Below are positions 45,713 through 54,423 of a DNA stretch of 64,000 nucleotides, piece after piece (position 1 is the first letter of the stretch; every line of letters starts with the position of its first letter). A program made the translations under genes and the position numbers. Under the pieces are notes generated by a model, which saw only the letters and a list, made by a program, of their open reading frames with translations, was not told the origin of the DNA and made no database searches. The stretch is from positions 1 through 64,000 of the forward strand of contig JAZKYL010000147.1 of NCBI GenBank assembly GCA_045612105.1, read 5' to 3'. This DNA is from SVTX01 sp045612105. Lineage in GTDB: Bacteria > Bacillota > Clostridia > Oscillospirales > CAG-272.

Positions 45713-48700
45713 TTAATATTGCTTGCCTAACACTACCGAAGAATGTCCCGTTTCGTAATCATAATTAGCAAGATACTGACGGATAAGTATAAGGTCTCTG
45801 CTATCAACCACACCGTCATCGTTTGCATCAGAACCGTAGAGGTCGTCGGAAGCGTTGATGCCGACTAAATACTCTCTGAGCTTGATAATATCAAGGGTAT
45901 CGATATCATTGTCACCGTCCACGTCACCGTACATAGACACATAGTTATCTATGTAATCCGTAGTGCTTGTATTAGTTCCGGTAGCAAGCGTGAAGCTCTC
46001 CATATCCCTATTGAATTTACAGATATCCTCAAGATCATCACTCATTCCGACATAAGCAATATCTATGTAGTCCTCGGTTGACATAACAGAACCGAAAACG
46101 TCGAAACGAAGATACTTTGCCGCATATTCACCGTTTCCGTTTGCAGCAAAAGTAGAGCTCTTGCCGAACTTAGAAAGATCAACCACCAAAAGGTGCCATT
46201 CACCGTCGCCTATAGCTACGTTATTTATTGCAAAATAATCGCTGGCTTGGGCACTTGAATTGACCGTGCTACAGTAAATATCAAATGAGGTTACCGTTTT
46301 TGTATTGGTAGAGGGCAATCTGTATTTTACAGCAACGTACTGTCCTGTAACAGAAGAAGAACTGCCTGCATAGGCATTGAAATAAGCCTCGGAGGAAGTG
46401 CCGTCGCTATAAAGTCTTACGTAGCCTCCGTTTTCCATATAACGAGTACTTCTTATACCGTGCTTCTTAGTGGCGATCAACTGTATCTCACCGGGAGTCT
46501 GATATACGTTAATAGGATCCACGTCAGCTATGCCTTCCTCGGGCCAGCCTGCGAAATCATCGGAGGCAACGACCTTGAAGGTTCTGCTCTCTACGTCGGT
46601 CATATCAACCGCGAACGAATAAGAATAGGTTCCGTCATCGTCAAGATATACCATATATCCGTCGTAGCTGTGATGATAACCGTGAGTATCTGGGGTCTTA
46701 TAGGAGCTTACGTCGTATTCTACCCACTTGCCGTCGATCTTTTCATAGATCTTGGGATTAGTGAGCTTGTTGAAGCCGTAAGTATGGACAGCAACGTTAT
46801 TGGTTCCGCCCGAAAGAGTAAACTCAACGCTCTCGCCGTTAGCCGACTTCACTCTGGGAACAAAGGGGCTATCTATCTTACTTCCCTCACCTACGGTTAC
46901 GGTAAGAGGATCAAGACAAGTGTTAGCGCGAATATTCTGCATATTGGTGTCGTCAGCGGAATCTGTCCAACCCCAAGGAGATATGACCATATTCAGGTTA
47001 ATGGTGTCACCGGGATTGAGAGTTACAGTTCCCAGATCCATAGAAAGGCTATAAACGTAATTCTTGCCGACCATAACGAAATTATCGTCACGCTCAACGC
47101 CACCAATAACTATCTCGGAGTCGTAAAGAACGAAACCGAGGTTTGCGTTGTTCACAGACCAGCTTGCGCTCTCGGAATAGAGATCGTAAAGCGCAACGTA
47201 AGGACAATTCTTACCGAGAACAAGCGTTTCTGCGGTATCAGTGCCGTTTGTAGCCTTGTGAACTACACCCTGCTCTCCCAAATATCCGAGTTTCTGATAA
47301 TATCCCGCATAACCCTCAAAGGAGTAGAACGAGAAATCATTTGCGAAATCATTGATAGTAACCGCACCAAGTATCTCATATTCGATCTCATAATAAGCGC
47401 GAAGCTCATCGGTCTGAGGCATTTCAATGTGCTTATACGTAACTTTGATCTTACCGTCATCGGAAATGTAGGACATATCCGCATCGACGTAGACGGGACC
47501 CGAAGAATTTATAATGTTTGAGATATTCTCCGTACCGTTCTTGTTACCTGCGGCATCGGTGTACTGTAAGAAATACTGATATCCCGCATGAGTGTGCTGA
47601 GGCTGATTGCTGTATTCATCACCCTCAAGCTCAAACCAATAATCCATCGACTGAGAACGGAAGTCGGGCAGAGTCCAAAGATCGCGAGCACCGAACCAAG
47701 GAGCAATACAGCTGGTCTCGGTAGTACCAACGGAAAGATGATAATAAGGGTTAAAATACTGAATAGATGATAACTGCTTAAGAGGAAATCTTCCCCAATT
47801 CTGATAGAGATTGAGCACCGTGAAGGTAAGGCTCTCGTTAGCGCCAAGGCTGAGCGGGAACACGGTCTCACTGTAAACCATATCGCCTGCATCGTAGATA
47901 GGCTCCTCATTCTCTCCTCCGAAGTTCTTGGAAACCTCCATAGGAATAGGAAGCAGCATATTGTTTTCATCGAGAAGCGCAGCACCCTCAAGGCTTCCGC
48001 CCTCATAAAAGCCTGAGTAAACATAAATGTTTCTGTCGCTGCTGTCACCTGTAAAGGTAGCCGTTGCGCTGTAATGCTTGTTCCACTCGGCAAAGAAAGG
48101 AGTATTAAAGCCTGTACCGCCGATAGAAAGCTTATATGCTCCGCGAAGCGCATCGTATGTATATGATGTATCACAAGTAATAGTGCTCAGGGGAGATCTT
48201 TCATTCTCCGCCTCGGCAATAAACGCATCAAGCGTATCGTTTTCGTCGGTATAAATACGCTGACCCATACGGTAGTCGTTACTTGTATTGGTAACTTTTG
48301 CCTCATTTATATTTGTTGTATTAGGATCATCAACAGGATAAGCAGAAATAGCGCCTCCCGTGGGAGTAGAAGCCTGAGTTATAGTATAAATACCGTTAGC
48401 AAGTGTTACAGTCAGCTTACCGCTGTTCTCGTGAACAGGCAGAATATATCCGAAAACACCTACACCCGTCACGTGGAAACCAACGTACTCTGCAGTGCTC
48501 CAATCAACCCCTTCAAGAGACGAGTGAGTTCCGTTTGCGTCCTTAACCACCAATGCGTCAACTTTGCTCTGCGCAAGCTCGGTGATCATTCCCACCTCGG
48601 CAATTCCCGAAACGTCCTCGGTTGCAACGAAGTGAAGCTCCTGATGAAGCTTGTCGGAATAGGTGTGGAAGGTTCTGTCAAGTCTGAGCGCAGGGATCGA

Positions 48701-49624
48701 GCCCTCTACGTTAACTATGCTCACGTCCTTGAGAGAAACCGTCGCGCCCACTGTCTTACCCAAATCAAATCTGATTCCGCATACGTCGCCAGTGTAATTC
48801 GAAACGCCGTTAATAAATACGGTATAGGTATGATACTCGCCGTCGTTAACGAGGTCAAAGCTAACACTCTGCGCTTCGCTGTGTCCCGTGGCACCGTTTG
48901 CAAGAATATATATCTTTCCCGTGGTAGCATTTGCATCGGTAATTTTCGCGGTAAATCTTATAGCGTTGTATGAGGTGGCAGCATATTTCGTGCAGCTATG
49001 GTAACCCATTGTCGTCTTGTGCGGTACATACACGTACGGATTAGTTGTGGTTGCGGTATAGGAAAGCTCGCCGTTCGAAGTGGTTTTGTTTCCAACACCG
49101 TTTGTGCCCGTAAATTTGGAAATGTCGATCGCAGTCTCATTGGTCGTCGGCAGATCGCCGCCAAAACTTTGACCGAGCATATGCACGTCATAATAGTAAA
49201 AACCGTGCTTATATATATTTACCCTTGCCGTATTAGTTGACTTAGAGGTATAATATACTCCCCCGTCGTTCATTTTAACGTAAGCGTCCATAGTACCCGC
49301 AAGGTATTCTTTGCCGCTTGCGCTCTTCAAGGAAGATACCTGATTGTTCTTCGCAATAGACAAATAATAGTCCAGCGACATATTTTTATTCTTCACCGTA
49401 AATCCGTCACGGCTTTCGTCGATATACTTCGCGGTAATGCCGTTTGCCATAGCATTGGCATATTCTATCGACTCAGAAAAACCGTTTCCGACCGAGAAAG
49501 TTGTTCCCGTTGCACCATCGCCTGTAACCGCATCCTCGGCAAATACAACAAAGGTATTCGCGGAGAGAAGCAAACATATCGCAAGGATCATAGAAAACAC
49601 TCTCAACATCTTGTTTCCATTCAT
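45713..49624 (-). CDS. Giant secreted dockerin protein, paralogue A
   Basis: A 1303-residue protein. Signal peptide about 1-29. A large core (about 40-960) is shared with the proteins at 49815 and 54424, including RLDRTFHTYSDKLHQELH, RMGQRIYTDEND, LNLYQNWGRFPLKQ, YYHLSVGTTETSC and HIEMPQTDELRAYYEIEY. A beta-sandwich-like module (about 1070-1210, QYVAVKYRLPSTNTKT) may bind carbohydrate. A C-terminal dockerin (about 1230-1303; DVDGDNDIDTLD, SDANDDGVVDSRD) ends it. I do not recognise the core family and no catalytic residues can be assigned. First gene of the operon with adaptor and anchor. ATG 49624 follows AAGGAG. Confidence 0.88.
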   Translation of the reverse strand: MNGNKMLRVFSMILAICLLLSANTFVVFAEDAVTGDGATGTTFSVGNGFSESIEYANAMANGITAKYIDESRDGFTVKNKNMSLDYYLSIAKNNQVSSLKSASGKEYLAGTMDAYVKMNDGGVYYTSKSTNTARVNIYKHGFYYYDVHMLGQSFGGDLPTTNETAIDISKFTGTNGVGNKTTSNGELSYTATTTNPYVYVPHKTTMGYHSCTKYAATSYNAIRFTAKITDANATTGKIYILANGATGHSEAQSVSFDLVNDGEYHTYTVFINGVSNYTGDVCGIRFDLGKTVGATVSLKDVSIVNVEGSIPALRLDRTFHTYSDKLHQELHFVATEDVSGIAEVGMITELAQSKVDALVVKDANGTHSSLEGVDWSTAEYVGFHVTGVGVFGYILPVHENSGKLTVTLANGIYTITQASTPTGGAISAYPVDDPNTTNINEAKVTNTSNDYRMGQRIYTDENDTLDAFIAEAENERSPLSTITCDTSYTYDALRGAYKLSIGGTGFNTPFFAEWNKHYSATATFTGDSSDRNIYVYSGFYEGGSLEGAALLDENNMLLPIPMEVSKNFGGENEEPIYDAGDMVYSETVFPLSLGANESLTFTVLNLYQNWGRFPLKQLSSIQYFNPYYHLSVGTTETSCIAPWFGARDLWTLPDFRSQSMDYWFELEGDEYSNQPQHTHAGYQYFLQYTDAAGNKNGTENISNIINSSGPVYVDADMSYISDDGKIKVTYKHIEMPQTDELRAYYEIEYEILGAVTINDFANDFSFYSFEGYAGYYQKLGYLGEQGVVHKATNGTDTAETLVLGKNCPYVALYDLYSESASWSVNNANLGFVLYDSEIVIGGVERDDNFVMVGKNYVYSLSMDLGTVTLNPGDTINLNMVISPWGWTDSADDTNMQNIRANTCLDPLTVTVGEGSKIDSPFVPRVKSANGESVEFTLSGGTNNVAVHTYGFNKLTNPKIYEKIDGKWVEYDVSSYKTPDTHGYHHSYDGYMVYLDDDGTYSYSFAVDMTDVESRTFKVVASDDFAGWPEEGIADVDPINVYQTPGEIQLIATKKHGIRSTRYMENGGYVRLYSDGTSSEAYFNAYAGSSSSVTGQYVAVKYRLPSTNTKTVTSFDIYCSTVNSSAQASDYFAINNVAIGDGEWHLLVVDLSKFGKSSTFAANGNGEYAAKYLRFDVFGSVMSTEDYIDIAYVGMSDDLEDICKFNRDMESFTLATGTNTSTTDYIDNYVSMYGDVDGDNDIDTLDIIKLREYLVGINASDDLYGSDANDDGVVDSRDLILIRQYLANYDYETGHSSVVLGKQY
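45719..45797. repeat. 79-bp perfect duplicate of dockerin-encoding DNA, copy 2
   Basis: Identical to 45004-45082. Absence of any difference, including at silent positions, suggests recent duplication or gene conversion between neighbouring genes. Confidence 0.9.
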
Positions 49625-49666
49625 TTTCAAAACTCCTTCATGTCAAATTTTTTGGACATCATATAT

Positions 49667-49695
49667 ATAATAACATAACTTCTTCCATTTGTCAA
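49667..49695 (-). promoter_or_regulatory. Promoter of the cohesin/dockerin operon
   Basis: On the minus strand TTGACA (49690-49695), 17-base spacer, TATTAT (49667-49672), about 43 bases before ATG 49624. Confidence 0.8.
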
Positions 49696-49762
49696 CAACA
49701 TATGATTTTATTAATTACATATATTGTAATATTTTAAAACCAAATTTATCATTTACAAATTA

Positions 49763-49792
49763 TCCCCCACGCAACGAAGGTCACGTGGGGGA
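49763..49792 (-). terminator. Hairpin after giant paralogue B
   Basis: TCCCCCACG (49763-49771) pairs with CGTGGGGGA (49784-49792). The T-tract after it on the minus strand is weak. Confidence 0.6.
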
Positions 49793-49814
49793 GCAAAAAA
49801 ACACTCAAAAATTA

Positions 49815-52800
49815 TTAATCTGTGCTATCCGTGATCTGGGGACCCAGAACAACAGTTGATTCACCGGTATCGTAGTTGTAATTCGCGAGATACTGACGAA
49901 GAAGGATCAGATCAAGCGTATTAATGCTTCCGTCACAGTTGACATCTGCACCTGCGCTTACTTTTACAGTTGACTCGCCTGTCTCATAATTGAAATTAGC
50001 GATGTATTCTCTCAAGGTAACGACGTCCTTGGTGGTTATCTTCGTGCTTCCGTCATCAACTACCTTACCGTAGGCATAGGATCGGAAAGTCACAGTACCT
50101 GCTGTAACCGCAGTATTAACTCCCTGACCCGAGATAGAGTTTGCGTCAACTACCTTGACCGAGAAATCGTACTGTGAATCCTCTTCAAGGTCGAAATTAG
50201 CCTTAAATGCAAGATTAATAAGCGTTCCGTCCTCTGAAGAATCATAAGTATTGCTCCATATGATATGTGAGCCGTTTACCGAAAGTCCTTCAAGCATGTC
50301 TCCGTTCACATATCCCATAAAAGTGAATTTGGTATTGTCGTATACGGGCATAATGTCGAGATAGGAAATACCCGTGTTATTTTGAATGTTTACAGGAATG
50401 ATGAAAAGATCGTCGGGATTGATAACGGGACTTGCAACGCTGATGTTTACGATCTCGTTTTCTTCAGGCGCGGTTATTTGAGAATAGAGTCTCGTACCCG
50501 CCGTTATGTCAGCCGTACTATACAGCATCCATGCGTCCTTAAAGTTCGTGTCGTAAGCGAAAATCTCGGAGATGCTGTCAGTCATACCGACGTATGCCAC
50601 GTCCATATAGGTGCCCGTTGGAATCTCAACACCATTGAGGAAGTCGATTCTCATATATCTTGTAAGACAGGTTCCGTCTGCTTCCGGCTTAAAGGTTTTA
50701 GACGGGAACGATGCAGCATCAAATATTGCCAGATGCCAAGCATCGTCAAAAAACACTTTATGATTGTCTATAACATAGCTATCAGAACTGGTTGCATTTG
50801 CATTTTCCGTACTGGTATACATCTCTATATACGCGCTATCCTGAACTGTCTGATCTGTTGTAGAGGGCAGTCTGTACTTGATAACCACGTATTTACCTGT
50901 GTTTACAGGGTCTGTAGCAGCATAAAGATTTGTATAAAACTCTTTTTGACCGGTAGCTTTCGGGGCAAAACGAACGAAAGTTACTCCGCTTTCGTCGGTT
51001 TGAGCGTCGGAAGCGACAGCATTGCTGTTTACCATAATGTTCCTAGCGCGAAGGTCATCTCCCGCAAAAAGCACGTTCATATTCTGGAGAGACACGTTGC
51101 TGTCAACACTAAGCTCCCAGCCGTCGAATGCCGTATCAGCGACGACCTTGAATTTCCTTGCCTGATCGCCATTTAGAGTAATTACAAACGAGTAGGAATA
51201 CGTTCCGTCTTCACTATTGTAGTAAACGTTGTAGCCGTCGTAGCTGTGTCCGTCACCGTTGACGTCGGGAGTTGTAGCCGAGCATACGACGTAGTCGACC
51301 CACTTCGATTCCATTTCTGACCACTCCTGGATCTTGGGGTCGGTAAGCATTGTAAAGCCGTCAACACGGATGGTCTGATTACTTTCATCACCCGAAACGG
51401 TAAAGATTGCCTCGGTGCCGTTTGTGGTCTTGACTCTGGGGAGATATACGCTTTCGACGACCTCCGCATTTTCAACGGGAGTTATCGTAACAGGTCTGAG
51501 AGCCATATCTGCTCGAACGTCACGAACGTTCTTATCCTGAATGTCGTCGTATGTTCCCTCCATCTCCTGAGAACCCCAAGGAAGAAGAATTGCGTTGATG
51601 GTAATGCTATCGCCCGCCTTGAGTGTTACCGCTTCGAGGTTAAGAGACAACGAAAGCTTGCCGCCAAGATCGTTGAGAACGAAGCGAGGGGTTTCAGTTG
51701 CATCCTTGATAGAGATATCGGAACCGCATACGATGAGGCCTAAGTTGGCATAACCGCCACGGTTGTGATCACTGGTAGCACCGTCCATATCAAAGAAGGA
51801 GAAATAAGGATAATAGCTACCAAGCGTATACTGCTCAGATGTTCCCTTTGCTTTTGCAGTAGCTACATAACACTTATTGTCTGTACCAAGATAACCAACA
51901 CGCTGATAGAGACCCGTGGGATCCATCGATTCTACAGAATAGAATTGGAAATCTCTGCTGAAGTCTGTGAAGCTGACGTCTCCAAGTATCTCGTACTTAA
52001 TTTGATAATAGGTTCTGTTCTCGTCGGTCTGAGGCATCTCCATATGAGTGTAGGTTACTCTGATATTGCCGTCATCGGAGATATTCTGCATTTCTATCTC
52101 GGCGTAGGTAGGACCGTGAGAGGTTATGACATTGTTGTAGTTTTCACTTCCGTTAAAATTGCCTTCTGAATCGGTATACATCAGCCACTTGTGGTCACCG
52201 CAGGTAGGATGCTGAGGCTGATCGCTCCAGAACGGCGCAGACATCGGACGGAAGTCGGGCAGCGTTGAGTAGGTTCTGTTCGCAGCCTTTGTAGAATACA
52301 TAGGAGTTATACAGGTAGACTCCGTAACACCCGTGGACAAATGATAGTAAGGAGTTGAGAACTGGATCCACGAGATCTGCTTCAAGGGATATTTTCCCCA
52401 GTTCTGATAAGCATTTACTACGGTATATTCAGCGCTTGAATTCGCCTTAACCTCCATCGGGAAGATAGATTCGCCGTAGGATGTGTCGTCAATGTTGAAG
52501 AGTCTTGGATTCTCCTCCGAGAAGTTCTTACCGACCTGAACAGGCACGGGGATCAACATTTCGTTTGCGTCAAGCAATACGGCACTTTCAAGACAGCCAC
52601 CGGTGGTTGCGGTCATCACCCATATCTTGCGATCTTTTTCGTCGCCCGTTACGGTAAAGTTTACGTGGAATTTCTTATTGATCGCTGAAAGGGCAGGCTC
52701 GCTGAAGCCGTGAAAGCCATCTATATTAAATTTATAGATGCCGCGGATAGCGTCGTATCCGACAAAACTGCCGTCGCAATCTTCGCTTACTTCGATATTC

Positions 52801-54224
52801 TCCGAAGTAAGAGGCTCTCTCTCGATTTCTGCCTCTGCAATGAAGTCAGTGAGGGTATCATTCGTATCGGTATAAATTCTTTGACCTATGTAGAAGTCGT
52901 TTCCGTTAGGGATCTCCATGCCTTCATACGAAGGAATGAGAGTGCCGCCTGCAGGCTTGTTGATCTGTGTTATGACGTAATAATCGGTGCCATCTATAGT
53001 CTTTTCAGTCACGGTAAGCTCGCCGCCCGAGCCGTCGCAGGGCATAATATATCCGAATACACCGACGCCCGTAATGCAAAATCCGGCGTACTCATCCTTC
53101 TCGAAAACGTATTCGCTAACGTCATTCTTGGGGATCTTCACCTCGACACCGAACTCTGTGATTTTCTCTACGGTCTTGGTGGTTGCAAACTGAGTAAAGC
53201 TATGCATCTTGTCGGTATAAACGAGGAATGAACGGGCAACCTGAAGTCCCTCGATCGAGTCCCCCATATCGACCTGAACTACCGCCAACTCGCTGACGGT
53301 AAAGGTTTCGTCTATTCCACCCGAAAAGTCAAGGCGAAGTCTGCCTATCGTTCCGGAGTAATCACTACCGTTAAACATAGGCACCATATATTCACGCGAT
53401 TGACCGTCGCCTATAACGCTGAACGAGACACTTTTATATTGGGTAAAGCCGGTTGCGCCGCTTACCTCATAAAAGAAGGTCGCGCCCGTAATTCCCTCAG
53501 AGACGGCCATTGTTATACTGATGTAGTTATATGTGCCTGCGGGATACGCGATGCTTTCGTATTTATAGCCTCTAAGGCTATCCATCCAACTGGGATCGGA
53601 CTCTCCGAACACTATATAAGGGTCCAATGTATTAAGGTCACCGGTATTGGTGATCGTTCCCGAAACGCTTCCGGGTGACGACTTTGAGCCACCCGAGGTT
53701 ACAGTGACATCTAAACTGTTTTGAACCCAGAAGTTCTTTACGTCATGGGTTTCCCCGTCCTCCTTCGTTGTGGGAGAACCGGCAAGGAAGTCTTGACCCT
53801 CAAATCTCGCGTCGTAATAGTAGTATCCGAAACGGTGAAGGTTAGCAGTAGCGACAGAAGAAGAATTGGAGGCGTAAATCCTATCTTTACCATCGATCGT
53901 GACAAAAGCGTCCATCGTGTTTTCGATGTAGGTTTTTGTGCCATCTTTAGTCGTTAAAGAAGCTACCTGCTTATTGCCTTCCGCATTAAGCTCATAGGTT
54001 AGGTTCATCTGCTGATTTTTAACGATGAACTGTTCTCTGTTTTCATCGGCAAAGTATGCCTGAACTCCGTTTGCCAACGAATCTGCATTTTCAATAATCA
54101 CGCTCTCGTCGATAGGAGTGATCTCGCCCGCAGCAACCGCGGGAAGCACACCTATACAGAACGACGACAGAAGCATTGCAATCGATAACGTGACAGTCAG
54201 AATTCTTGTTGAAAATTTCTTCAT
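49815..54224 (-). CDS. Giant secreted protein, paralogue B, with cohesin-like domain and dockerin
   Basis: A 1469-residue protein from ATG 54224 (GGAAGGTG upstream; an upstream frame is not credible). Signal peptide about 1-35; core shared with paralogues A and C (NAYQNWGKYPLKQISWIQF, HLSTGVTESTC, HMEMPQTDENRTYYQIKYE); sugar-binding-like module (about 1110-1250; KYVVIKYRLPST). A cohesin-like segment lies at about 1265-1395 (ISVASPVINPDDLFIIPVNI, YDNTKFTFMGYV, GTLINLAFKANF). A dockerin (about 1400-1460; GADVNCDGSINTLDLILLRQYL) and tail complete it. A cohesin and dockerin on the same large protein would let it chain with others (inference). The core function is unknown. Confidence 0.85.
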   Translation of the reverse strand: MKKFSTRILTVTLSIAMLLSSFCIGVLPAVAAGEITPIDESVIIENADSLANGVQAYFADENREQFIVKNQQMNLTYELNAEGNKQVASLTTKDGTKTYIENTMDAFVTIDGKDRIYASNSSSVATANLHRFGYYYYDARFEGQDFLAGSPTTKEDGETHDVKNFWVQNSLDVTVTSGGSKSSPGSVSGTITNTGDLNTLDPYIVFGESDPSWMDSLRGYKYESIAYPAGTYNYISITMAVSEGITGATFFYEVSGATGFTQYKSVSFSVIGDGQSREYMVPMFNGSDYSGTIGRLRLDFSGGIDETFTVSELAVVQVDMGDSIEGLQVARSFLVYTDKMHSFTQFATTKTVEKITEFGVEVKIPKNDVSEYVFEKDEYAGFCITGVGVFGYIMPCDGSGGELTVTEKTIDGTDYYVITQINKPAGGTLIPSYEGMEIPNGNDFYIGQRIYTDTNDTLTDFIAEAEIEREPLTSENIEVSEDCDGSFVGYDAIRGIYKFNIDGFHGFSEPALSAINKKFHVNFTVTGDEKDRKIWVMTATTGGCLESAVLLDANEMLIPVPVQVGKNFSEENPRLFNIDDTSYGESIFPMEVKANSSAEYTVVNAYQNWGKYPLKQISWIQFSTPYYHLSTGVTESTCITPMYSTKAANRTYSTLPDFRPMSAPFWSDQPQHPTCGDHKWLMYTDSEGNFNGSENYNNVITSHGPTYAEIEMQNISDDGNIRVTYTHMEMPQTDENRTYYQIKYEILGDVSFTDFSRDFQFYSVESMDPTGLYQRVGYLGTDNKCYVATAKAKGTSEQYTLGSYYPYFSFFDMDGATSDHNRGGYANLGLIVCGSDISIKDATETPRFVLNDLGGKLSLSLNLEAVTLKAGDSITINAILLPWGSQEMEGTYDDIQDKNVRDVRADMALRPVTITPVENAEVVESVYLPRVKTTNGTEAIFTVSGDESNQTIRVDGFTMLTDPKIQEWSEMESKWVDYVVCSATTPDVNGDGHSYDGYNVYYNSEDGTYSYSFVITLNGDQARKFKVVADTAFDGWELSVDSNVSLQNMNVLFAGDDLRARNIMVNSNAVASDAQTDESGVTFVRFAPKATGQKEFYTNLYAATDPVNTGKYVVIKYRLPSTTDQTVQDSAYIEMYTSTENANATSSDSYVIDNHKVFFDDAWHLAIFDAASFPSKTFKPEADGTCLTRYMRIDFLNGVEIPTGTYMDVAYVGMTDSISEIFAYDTNFKDAWMLYSTADITAGTRLYSQITAPEENEIVNISVASPVINPDDLFIIPVNIQNNTGISYLDIMPVYDNTKFTFMGYVNGDMLEGLSVNGSHIIWSNTYDSSEDGTLINLAFKANFDLEEDSQYDFSVKVVDANSISGQGVNTAVTAGTVTFRSYAYGKVVDDGSTKITTKDVVTLREYIANFNYETGESTVKVSAGADVNCDGSINTLDLILLRQYLANYNYDTGESTVVLGPQITDSTD

Positions 54225-54248
54225 ATCGCACCTTCCAGAAATAAAATT

Positions 54249-54283
54249 TTCCCCAAGAGCAATATTAAATTGCCCTCGGGGAA
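54249..54283 (-). promoter_or_regulatory. Hairpin in the leader of paralogue B
   Basis: Arms 54249-54263 and 54269-54283 pair over 15 positions with two G-U pairs, and a T/A-rich stretch follows on the minus strand. It lies about 25 bases before the start codon and could act as an attenuator or 5' stabiliser. Confidence 0.5.
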
Positions 54284-54332
54284 GGTCGTGGTCTGCATTT
54301 GTGCATACACATTTATGCATACCGTTTATTAA

Positions 54333-54361
54333 ATTATAACATAGTCACCAAATCTTGTCAA
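54333..54361 (-). promoter_or_regulatory. Promoter of paralogue B
   Basis: On the minus strand TTGACA (54356-54361) and TATAAT (54333-54338) are 17 bases apart, giving a roughly 100-base leader. Confidence 0.85.
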
Positions 54362-54423
54362 TGATAAAAATCAGACAAAAATATGTTTATTCTGTAATTT
54401 GAGCGATCTTGATGAATGCCCGT

